Below, one piece after another: positions 28,321-34,734 of a stretch of 64,000 nucleotides of DNA; the first letter of the stretch is position 1; every line of letters starts with the position of its first letter. The notes beneath the pieces are model-generated. The model worked only from the letters and a program-made list of their open reading frames with translations, was not told where the DNA came from and did no database searches. This DNA is from Mesorhizobium sp. 1M-11 (GTDB lineage: Bacteria; Pseudomonadota; Alphaproteobacteria; Rhizobiales; Rhizobiaceae). The stretch is from NCBI RefSeq assembly GCF_001303895.1, contig NZ_LJSD01000075.1, positions 7,501 through 71,500 on the forward strand, given 5' to 3'. A program made the position numbers and the translations under genes.

Positions 28321-29193
28321 TTGCAGCCCTTGTTTGATACCGCCCTCTGGTTGACGAGGAAACGTCGGGCACTTGCCCAACCAACCTCAGGCGCGGATTT
28401 CCTGATGCAACGCGCCGCAGATGATTTGGCCGACCGGCTGGCAGCGGTCGAACGCCGCTTCAGCAACGCCGCAGCCTTGTTCTGCCAGACCGCGCATGCC
28501 GCCGAGGCCCTTGCCTCCAGCGGCAAGGTCGACGAAGTCATCCGCGTCGAAGCCGATCCTGCCTTCCTGGCCGATGGTGCGGGAATGGTCACTGCGCCCG
28601 AGACAGTACCGTTCGAGCCTGGCAGCCTCGACCTGATCGTATCGCTCCTTGCCCTTCAGTCGATGAACGACATTCCGGGCATGCTGGCCCAGATCCGCCG
28701 CGCGCTGAAGCCTGACGGTCTCTTCCTCGGCGCGATGACCGGCTCCGGCACGCTGGCCGAGTTGCGCGAAAGCCTGCTTGCGGCGGAAACCGAACTCCAT
28801 GGCGGCGCAAGTCCACGCGTCATCCCCTTTGCCGATGTGCGTGATGCCGGCGCACTGCTGCAGCGGGCTGGGCTCGCACTGCCCGTTGCCGATGTCGAGA
28901 CGGTGACGGTTCGCTATGGCACCCCGTTCGGCCTCATGAATGATCTGAAGGCGATGGGTGAAACAAACGCCTTGATCGACCGCAGCCGGCGCCCGATGAG
29001 CCGCGCGCTGCTCGCCCGCGCCGCCGAGATCTATTCCGAACGATTTTCCGATGGCGATGGTCGCGTGAGGGCGAGCTTTTCGATCATCTGGTTGTCCGGC
29101 TGGGCACCGGACGCTTCGCAGCAGAAGCCGCTGAAACCCGGATCGGCAACTGTATCGCTGGAGAAATTCCTGAAGGAATCCGGACAGGGATAA
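28321..29193 (+). CDS. SAM-dependent methyltransferase (BioC/NDUFAF5-like)
   Basis: A 290-residue class I methyltransferase resembling NDUFAF5, the mitochondrial complex I assembly hydroxylase/methyltransferase homologue (LFDTALWLTRKRRALA near the start; FEPGSLDLIVSLLALQSMNDIPG; LKPDGLFLGAMTGSGTLAELRE; a C-terminal FSIIWLSGWAP). The N terminus begins at TTG (28321); no ATG exists near enough to keep the conserved first helix. Target unknown. It is divergent from comF. Confidence 0.82.
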   Translation: MQPLFDTALWLTRKRRALAQPTSGADFLMQRAADDLADRLAAVERRFSNAAALFCQTAHAAEALASSGKVDEVIRVEADPAFLADGAGMVTAPETVPFEPGSLDLIVSLLALQSMNDIPGMLAQIRRALKPDGLFLGAMTGSGTLAELRESLLAAETELHGGASPRVIPFADVRDAGALLQRAGLALPVADVETVTVRYGTPFGLMNDLKAMGETNALIDRSRRPMSRALLARAAEIYSERFSDGDGRVRASFSIIWLSGWAPDASQQKPLKPGSATVSLEKFLKESGQG

Positions 29194-29209
29194 CAGGCAG
29201 GTTTGCAGC

Positions 29210-29389
29210 CTATTTAACGCTCAAGGCCTGGACGAGCCTGCTCTCGTTGTCGCTCCAGAGCCACTGCAGCACGCTGGCAAGGTTACCGAAACCCAGAATG
29301 ATGGCTGCGGCCATCAGGGAGCCGACCAGCGCGTATTCGATCGCCGTCGCGCCTGTCTCGTTTTTGAAAAATCGCCGCAGCAAGGACAT
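29210..29389 (-). CDS. Flp-family type IVb pilin
   Basis: A 59-residue prepilin-like protein: a short basic leader (MSLLRRFFKNETG), the Flp motif ATAIEYALVG with the conserved Glu-Tyr, and one hydrophobic helix. The peptidase would cut after Gly in ETG. It would be the subunit of a Tad pilus, but no tad/cpa assembly genes occur in the window, so it is an orphan copy here. GGAAAGG lies before the ATG at 29389; the GTG at 29395 is less likely. Confidence 0.88.
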   Translation of the reverse strand: MSLLRRFFKNETGATAIEYALVGSLMAAAIILGFGNLASVLQWLWSDNESRLVQALSVK

Positions 29390-29483
29390 GACCACCTTTC
29401 CTGTTCGGCCTACCTTAGCGTCGACTGATTTACAAAGGTTAACGGGGTAGGCTTAACGGGCGGTGAATCCGCCGGGCCAACGC

Positions 29484-29795
29484 TCAGCACGCGCCCGAGC
29501 GGGTACCGTTGTCGCGGATGACGCACACGGCATCGGGGCTCGCCTGCAGCACGCTGCGCCGCACGGTATAGGTGCTCGTGCGGCCAATGGATCCGGTGCT
29601 CATCATGTCGAGCCCTGCCTGCGGATCGGCGCTGGCGAACCGCTGTCCCAGCCGGCTGTCGAGATAGGAAGCACCAAGGATTGAAAGTGCCACCGCCGCC
29701 GATCCAAACAGCAGGGTGACCCTCAACACGCCCATGCCGATCTTGCCCAGCGAACGCTGCGGACGGATATCCGCCCAATCCCGATCAATGCTCAT
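29484..29795 (-). CDS. hypothetical membrane-anchored protein
   Basis: A 103-residue protein with one transmembrane helix (VLRVTLLFGSAAVALSILGASYL) and a periplasmic tail that ends with two cysteines (VCVIRDNGTRSGAC), suggesting a disulfide. I do not recognise a family. It is preceded by a GGGGTGG stretch before the ATG at 29795; the frame is open to 29837. It lies between the pilin and mutT genes on the same strand, but nothing ties it to either. Confidence 0.65.
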   Translation of the reverse strand: MSIDRDWADIRPQRSLGKIGMGVLRVTLLFGSAAVALSILGASYLDSRLGQRFASADPQAGLDMMSTGSIGRTSTYTVRRSVLQASPDAVCVIRDNGTRSGAC

Positions 29796-29882
29796 GCGCC
29801 ACCCCAAGACGGCATCTTTGCCGCAGCCCGGGATCACTCTTTCACGAGTGGATTAAACCTCTGTTAACGCTAATTGTGGCGA

Positions 29883-30305
29883 TCAGAGCAGATCGATCAG
29901 GAAAGGGATAAGCGGCGCATCCGCAGGCGGCATCGGATAGTCGCGCATCTGTTTCGGCCGCACCCATTTCAGCGCCTGCGCTTCCTTCGGCTCCGGAGTG
30001 CCCCAGAAGCGGCGGCAGACGTAGAGTGGCATCAGCAGGTGAAAATCGTCGTAGCTGTGGCTGGCGAAGGTCAGTGGCGCGAGGCAGGCCGTCTTGGTTT
30101 CGATACCAAGTTCCTCGTGAAGTTCGCGCACCAGGCAGTCTTCCGGTGTTTCGCCCGGCTCAACCTTGCCGCCTGGAAATTCCCACATGCCGGCAAGCTG
30201 CTTGCCTTCCGGACGCTGCGCGATCAGCACCCGGCCGTCGGCATCGACCAGAGCGCATGCGACGACCAGAAGCAGCCTCTTTGGCTTGGACAGTTCAGAG
30301 TTCAT
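29883..30305 (-). CDS. mutT: MutT-type Nudix pyrophosphohydrolase
   Basis: A 140-residue (d)NTP pyrophosphohydrolase that removes oxidised 8-oxo-dGTP from the nucleotide pool. The Nudix box is complete (GGKVEPGETPEDCLVRELHE followed by ELGI), and it is preceded by the MutT-specific RPEGKQLAGMWEFPGG. Its ATG at 30305 overlaps the GNAT gene stop by 4 bp, so the two are coupled; the longer frame to 30437 would overlap that gene and is rejected. Confidence 0.92.
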   Translation of the reverse strand: MNSELSKPKRLLLVVACALVDADGRVLIAQRPEGKQLAGMWEFPGGKVEPGETPEDCLVRELHEELGIETKTACLAPLTFASHSYDDFHLLMPLYVCRRFWGTPEPKEAQALKWVRPKQMRDYPMPPADAPLIPFLIDLL

Positions 30306-31075
30306 GCGGAGGCCGGCTGCCTGTAGTGGTAACGATAGACCTCCTCGAAGCCGAGCCCATGATAGAGGGCAAGCGCCGGCGCATTGTCGGCCTCGACCTG
30401 CAGCCAGGCCTCGCGAGCGCCACGCAGCCGCGCCCATTTCAGGGCTGACAGCACCAGTTGGCGGCCGTATCCCTTGCGACGCACTGTCTTGTCGGTGGCA
30501 ATCTCGAACAGTCCGGCGAGATCGCCATCGTGCACGCAGATCAGCGTCGCCATTGCCTCATCACCGCGTTCCAGCGCGAACAGCCCAGCTTCCGGCTGGA
30601 TGGCGCCGATGATTTCCGACAGGCCAGGCCGCAACGAAGCGTCGGCACCATGTACTTTCAGCGTGGCGGAAACGAAGCGGCTGATGTCCTTGAGCGGAAT
30701 CTGGTCGAGGACGTCATCGACCGGTGCCTTTGCAAGCGACATGCGCATGACCAGCGAATCGCCGAAACGCGACCAGCCTTCGGCGTCGAGATGCCGCGAA
30801 AGAGCGGCCCCTGCCAATGGCGAAATGCGGAAGGTCAGCGGCCGTCCGTAGGCCTCGAAGCGGCGGCCTGCGCGCGCGATGCGCTCGGGCAGTTGATGGA
30901 CGTCGTTAGGGTCGAGCGGATTGATCGAATTCAACCGCTTGGCCGGGTGACCGGCCGTCAGCCGCACCACCCATGTGCCGTCATAGTGCGCCGCCGCAGC
31001 CGGCCATGCACGAAAGCCCGCCGCTTCGTAGCGACGAACCTTGGCCAGCACGGTGGCAGGGTGCTGCGGGTTCAA
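30302..31075 (-). CDS. GNAT family N-acetyltransferase
   Basis: A protein of about 257 residues whose C-terminal half is a GNAT domain (TDKTVRRKGYGRQLVLSALK is the acetyl-CoA loop, DNAPALALYHGLGFEEVYRY the last conserved block). The N-terminal half is a second, degenerate GNAT-like region. I place the start at TTG 31075, 4 bp past the argJ stop, because GGAG lies 9 bp before it; an ATG at 31129 would overlap argJ by 50 bp. Substrate unknown. Operon order is argJ-GNAT-mutT. Confidence 0.85.
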   Translation of the reverse strand: MNPQHPATVLAKVRRYEAAGFRAWPAAAAHYDGTWVVRLTAGHPAKRLNSINPLDPNDVHQLPERIARAGRRFEAYGRPLTFRISPLAGAALSRHLDAEGWSRFGDSLVMRMSLAKAPVDDVLDQIPLKDISRFVSATLKVHGADASLRPGLSEIIGAIQPEAGLFALERGDEAMATLICVHDGDLAGLFEIATDKTVRRKGYGRQLVLSALKWARLRGAREAWLQVEADNAPALALYHGLGFEEVYRYHYRQPASA

Positions 31076-31079
31076 CAAA

Positions 31080-32321
31080 TCAACTCCGGTAGTCGCCGTT
31101 GATGGCGACATACTCCTTGGTGAGGTCACAGGTCCACACCGTCGCCTTGCCGCGGCCTATGCCGATGTCCGCGCGAATGACGATGCTGTCGCGCTTCATA
31201 TAGGCCGAGGTCGCCGCTTCCGAATAGGCGGTGTCGCGCTCACCATCGACAGCAAGCCTGTTGTCGCCGAACCAGATCGCCAGGCGATCGCGGTCAGCGG
31301 GCTCACCGGCCTTGCCGACTGCCATGACGACCCGGCCCCAATTGGCGTCTTCTCCGGCGACGGCGGTCTTCACCAGCGGCGAATTGGCGATCGACAAGGC
31401 GATGCGCTTGGCCGAGCGGGCCGACTTCGCGCCCGTCACAGTGACTTCGATCTGTTTGCGGGCGCCCTCGCCGTCGCGCACCACCTGGATGGCAAGCGCC
31501 TTCAGCATCTTGTTCAGGGCGCGGCGGAAGGCGCCGAGACGCGCGTCCTTGGCATCGGTGATCTTGGCCGCGCCGCGCTTGCCGGCGGCACCGGTCGCAA
31601 ACAGAAGCAGCGTATCGCTGGTCGAGGTATCGCTATCTACCGTCACCGCATTGAAAGTCTTGGCCGTACCCTTGGAAAGCAGATCCTGCAGCACCGGCGC
31701 GGCGATCGGCGCATCCGTGGCAACGAAGGACAGCATCGTCGCCATATCCGGCGCAATCATGCCGGCGCCCTTGGCGATGCCGTTGAGGGTCACGTCGACA
31801 TCGCCCAGCTTGACCGTGGCCGTGACCACTTTCGGATAGGTGTCGGTGGTCATGATCGCCTTGGCCGCCTCGATCCATTGATCGGGCCGCGCTTCCTTGA
31901 CCATGCCTGCCAGGAGATGGCTGTATTTGTTGGGGTCGAGCGGCTCGCCGATCACGCCAGTCGAGGCGAGGAACACTTCTTCCGGCGCGCAGCCGGCGGC
32001 CTTGCCGGCGGCGATTGCGGTCATGGAGGTGGTCTCGCGGCCCTTCTTGCCGGTGAAGGCGTTGGCGTTGCCGGAATTGACCACAAGCACGCGGGCTTCG
32101 CCCTGGCCTAGGTTCTGGCGGCACAGATCCACTGGCGCCGAGGGGCATTTCGAGCGTGTGAACACGCCTGCGACAGCCGTGCCGGGATCGAACACCATCG
32201 CCAGAAGGTCGGTGCGGTTCTTGTATTTGATGCCTGCTTCCGCCGTCGCGATGCGCACCCCCTCGATTGCCGGCATCTTGGGATATTTCTTCGGGGCGAG
32301 CGGGGAAATCGTAGCGGACAT
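31080..32321 (-). CDS. argJ: bifunctional ornithine acetyltransferase/N-acetylglutamate synthase
   Basis: A 413-residue ArgJ. It transfers acetyl groups from N-acetylornithine to glutamate in the cyclic arginine pathway. The precursor self-cleaves before Thr195 (GMIAPDMA-TMLSFVATDA), giving two chains with Thr as nucleophile. Other conserved blocks are VNSGNANAFTG and DSDTSTSDTLLLFATG. Length is normal. It leads the argJ-GNAT-mutT operon. Confidence 0.96.
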   Translation of the reverse strand: MSATISPLAPKKYPKMPAIEGVRIATAEAGIKYKNRTDLLAMVFDPGTAVAGVFTRSKCPSAPVDLCRQNLGQGEARVLVVNSGNANAFTGKKGRETTSMTAIAAGKAAGCAPEEVFLASTGVIGEPLDPNKYSHLLAGMVKEARPDQWIEAAKAIMTTDTYPKVVTATVKLGDVDVTLNGIAKGAGMIAPDMATMLSFVATDAPIAAPVLQDLLSKGTAKTFNAVTVDSDTSTSDTLLLFATGAAGKRGAAKITDAKDARLGAFRRALNKMLKALAIQVVRDGEGARKQIEVTVTGAKSARSAKRIALSIANSPLVKTAVAGEDANWGRVVMAVGKAGEPADRDRLAIWFGDNRLAVDGERDTAYSEAATSAYMKRDSIVIRADIGIGRGKATVWTCDLTKEYVAINGDYRS

Positions 32322-32474
32322 GAAGAACCTCGGCAGTCCGGAAGACGGTAAGGGGCACGCACCGTTTGCCCGATAGCGCGAGGCTTCGCAAGGCGTTTTC
32401 TAGTGTCGGGCGTCGCGGCTGTCCTGCGCATCGCCCGATCGACTTTCGGAAAGCACGAAGCGCAGCTTAAAAGT

Positions 32475-32520
32475 GTTAGAGCGTCCTTTGCGCGTCAGGA
32501 TGGAAACACGGCGCTCTAAC
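32475..32520. repeat. short TAGAGC-bounded inverted-repeat element (copy E)
   Basis: GTTAGAGCG at the left and CGCTCTAAC at the right are perfect 9-bp inverted ends around a 28-bp interior that differs from copies A-D (TCCTTTGCGCGTCAGGATGG...). The shared TAGAGCG ends suggest a related family. On the minus strand its first TAG is the stop codon of the DUF2798 gene. Confidence 0.7.
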
Positions 32521-32764
32521 GCACAACCGGGTTGATGAATCCGCGAAACACGCGCTGAACGATCGGTATCAGCCCCCAGATTATTGCCGTGACCATGGTT
32601 GGCGCGATGACCAGCGTGCGCTGCCAGATCTCCCACTCTTCCGTCAGCGGTGCCAGCACGTACAGGATCGTGGTGATGAGTGGATAGACACCTGCAAGCA
32701 CGAGCAGAGCGAAGCGGGATCGGGAAAATCGGGACGGGGCGGCAACAGGCGAACCGGCGGACAT
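32516..32764 (-). CDS. DUF2798 family two-helix membrane protein
   Basis: An 82-residue protein with two transmembrane helices joined by a short loop (FALLVLAGVYPLITTILYVL and TLVIAPTMVTAIIWGLIPIV), matching the small DUF2798 family. GGAGGTCGTC before the ATG at 32764 fixes the start; the much longer upstream frame crosses the divergent promoter and is not coding. The stop codon comes from the repeat at 32475-32520. Function unknown. It is divergent from, and probably repressed by, the TetR gene. Confidence 0.82.
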   Translation of the reverse strand: MSAGSPVAAPSRFSRSRFALLVLAGVYPLITTILYVLAPLTEEWEIWQRTLVIAPTMVTAIIWGLIPIVQRVFRGFINPVVR

Positions 32765-32779
32765 GACGACCTCCATAAG

Positions 32780-32814
32780 AACGATACGTTTCGTTACATA
32801 TAGAACGGTCCGTT
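32780..32814. promoter_or_regulatory. paired AACG-N3-CGTT operators for the TetR-family regulator
   Basis: AACGATACGTT (32780-32790) and AACGGTCCGTT (32804-32814) are two copies of an AACG-N3-CGTT inverted repeat, 24 bp apart, each followed by TCGTT. They occupy the 72-bp divergent region. Paired sites of this kind are typical TetR operators. Confidence 0.6.
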
Positions 32815-32836
32815 TCGTTTCGTCAAGAGTTGATGT

Positions 32837-33463
32837 ATGGTGGTCGGCAAAGTTTCGAGGAGCGTGAGCGCGTTGACTGCGAGCGAAGGAAAGGCCCGCC
32901 GTTCGATCGGCGCACGGCGCAACCCCGCCAGCGCCGAGGCTATTCTCGAGGCGGCCGAGGCCGTGCTCCAGGAAGACGGCTATTCCGGTTTTTCCATCGA
33001 GGCCGTGGCACGCCGCGCCCGCGCCGGCAAACCCACCATCTATCGCTGGTGGCCGAGCAAGGCAGCGCTGCTGATCGACGTGTACCAGCGCCAGAAGCAT
33101 ATCGACTATCCGGACACGGGGGATCTGGAGAGGGATCTGGCGGGATTCCTGACAGGTTTGCTCGCGCATTGGCGCGACACGCCTTCAGGAGCGATCTTCC
33201 GTTCCATCGTTGCCGAGGCGCAGTCGGATGAAGCCGCCGCGGAAGCGCTCGCTGCCTATGCGGCCAGCCGTCGCGTCGAGCAGGGCAAGATAACCGAACG
33301 CGCCAAGACACGCGGTGAGGTCGCCGACGACGTCGACCCGCTGCAGGTAGCGGATATGGTGTCGTCCTATGCGTGGGTCCGTCTTCTGACCGGACGCCTG
33401 GATGAGGATGAGGCCAAGATCCGCGCCGCCGTCCGGATCATCGTCCACGGCATCAAGACATAG
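32837..33463 (+). CDS. TetR-family transcriptional regulator
   Basis: A 208-residue TetR/AcrR regulator. The N-terminal HTH is clear (AEAILEAAEAVLQEDGYSGF; IEAVARRARAGKPTIYRWWP), and the C-terminal ligand domain is of the TetR_C type found with such short-linker proteins (DTGDLERDLAGFLTGLLAHW). The exact start is uncertain: ATG 32837 has a weak ribosome site, while GTG 32864 and TTG 32873 follow GAGGAG. Its TAG stop is the beginning of the palindromic repeat at 33461. Targets are likely itself and the divergent DUF2798 gene. Confidence 0.88.
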   Translation: MVVGKVSRSVSALTASEGKARRSIGARRNPASAEAILEAAEAVLQEDGYSGFSIEAVARRARAGKPTIYRWWPSKAALLIDVYQRQKHIDYPDTGDLERDLAGFLTGLLAHWRDTPSGAIFRSIVAEAQSDEAAAEALAAYAASRRVEQGKITERAKTRGEVADDVDPLQVADMVSSYAWVRLLTGRLDEDEAKIRAAVRIIVHGIKT

Positions 33464-33494
33464 AGCGTTTCCGTTTTTCACGGAAACGCTCTAA
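33461..33494. repeat. single-hairpin form of the dispersed repeat (copy D)
   Basis: TAGAGCGTTTCCG and CGGAAACGCTCTA form a perfect 13-bp inverted repeat around TTTTTCA. This equals the second hairpin of the long element (compare 48836-48865) without the first. It begins exactly with the TAG stop codon of the TetR gene. Confidence 0.85.
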
Positions 33495-33503
33495 CAGGCA
33501 AAC

Positions 33504-33538
33504 AAAAAAGAGCGGCGCCTTTGCAGGCACCGCTCTTT
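33504..33538 (-). terminator. rho-independent terminator of the parvulin gene
   Basis: On the minus strand GAGCGGTGCC and GGCGCCGCTC (one mismatch) form a hairpin followed by TTTTTT. It is 35 bp past the stop codon of the peptidylprolyl isomerase gene. The TetR gene may use the hairpin from the other side. Confidence 0.82.
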
Positions 33539-33572
33539 CAAATCTGTCCGCCGGATCGGCGGGAAATTGCAA

Positions 33573-34493
33573 CTACTTGCCGGCGCTGCCCTCGGCCGCT
33601 TCAACGGCCTTGCGCAGATTCTCGTCGGGAATCTCGACCTTGGCGGCCTTGCGCGCTTCCTTGACGGCCTCGAAATACTTGTCGCGGATTATCGCCGACT
33701 TGGCCTGATCCTTGACCTGATCGAAGGCCGGCGGCTGCTGCTGGCGCTTGTCCTCGAGCTTGATGATGTGCCAGCCGAACTGCGTCTGTACCGGCTCCTT
33801 GGTGTATTTGCCGACTTCCAGCGCCATTGCCGCCTTTTCGAATTCCGGTACCATCTGGCCGGGACCGAAGAAACCGAGATCGCCGCCATTGGTCTTGCCG
33901 CTCGGATCACTGGTGTTCTCGTTAGCAAGCTTCTGAAAGTCTTCGCCGGCGTCGAGCTTCTTGACGATGGCGTCCGCTTCTTCCTTCGTCTTCACGAGAA
34001 TGTGACGGGCATGCACTTCGTTGACGGGCGGCTGCGCGGCGATTTCCTTGTCGTAGCGAGCGCGGATTTCGGCATCGGTGATCTTGCCGACCACTTCTTT
34101 CTCGACCAGTTCACCATGCAAGGCGCGCTGCTGAAGGAAAGCGGCGCGACGCTGGAATTCGGGATCCTTGTCGAGCCCATCTGCAATGGCCTTGGCGGAG
34201 AGAACCTTGATCTCGATGGCAGCCGACAGTGCCGCGGCACGACGCTGCTCCGCGGGAAGCTGTGCGAACTGACGTGACAGTTCTCCTTCGGCAAGCGTCA
34301 GATCCGCCTCGGTAATTGGCTTGCCGTCCACAGTGGCGATGACCGCGTTGGGATCGACCGGCGCCGGCGCCGGAGCCGCGGCGGCGTCCGCCGGTTTGGT
34401 TTCCTGGGCAGCGAGCGGCGAAACGGACAAAGCCGACAGGCCGATAGCCAGACCGAGGCTGGCTAGCGACACGCGGCGAAACAACAAGGTCAT
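33573..34493 (-). CDS. periplasmic peptidylprolyl isomerase (parvulin/PpiC type)
   Basis: A 306-residue exported parvulin. A signal peptide (about 1-29, ending in PLAAQ) is followed by an Ala/Pro-rich spacer, a helical SurA-like N-terminal chaperone part and the rotamase domain (about 155-250; VHARHILVKTKEEAD, GGDLGFFGPGQMVPEFEKAA, TQFGWHIIKLED). It should help fold outer-membrane proteins in the periplasm. It is divergent from secA, so both genes serve protein export. The gap to secA is 241 bp without other features I can name. Confidence 0.92.
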   Translation of the reverse strand: MTLLFRRVSLASLGLAIGLSALSVSPLAAQETKPADAAAAPAPAPVDPNAVIATVDGKPITEADLTLAEGELSRQFAQLPAEQRRAAALSAAIEIKVLSAKAIADGLDKDPEFQRRAAFLQQRALHGELVEKEVVGKITDAEIRARYDKEIAAQPPVNEVHARHILVKTKEEADAIVKKLDAGEDFQKLANENTSDPSGKTNGGDLGFFGPGQMVPEFEKAAMALEVGKYTKEPVQTQFGWHIIKLEDKRQQQPPAFDQVKDQAKSAIIRDKYFEAVKEARKAAKVEIPDENLRKAVEAAEGSAGK

Positions 34494-34734
34494 GCGAAAG
34501 AGCTCCGATGAGAATGATTGGGTCTTTTGATCAGCCGGAATGTGGCAGAATTAGGCGTTCCGCGGCTCAGTAACGCAGCGTTGACATCGATTGTGCCCCC
34601 TCTTATCTGTCCAACCACTTGGCGTCCAGAACCGTTTTTCCGGGCGCTTTTTGGTGTTTTTCCGTTCAAGCGGGTTTGCTGGATGCCTCCGCATCCGCTC
34701 TCGCGCCCAGGATTGCAAGCGAAAGGACCATTGA

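Noticed and set aside
32765..33169. Long upstream extension of the DUF2798 frame
   Set aside because: It crosses the TetR operators and runs antisense to the TetR gene; GGAGG fixes the start at 32764.
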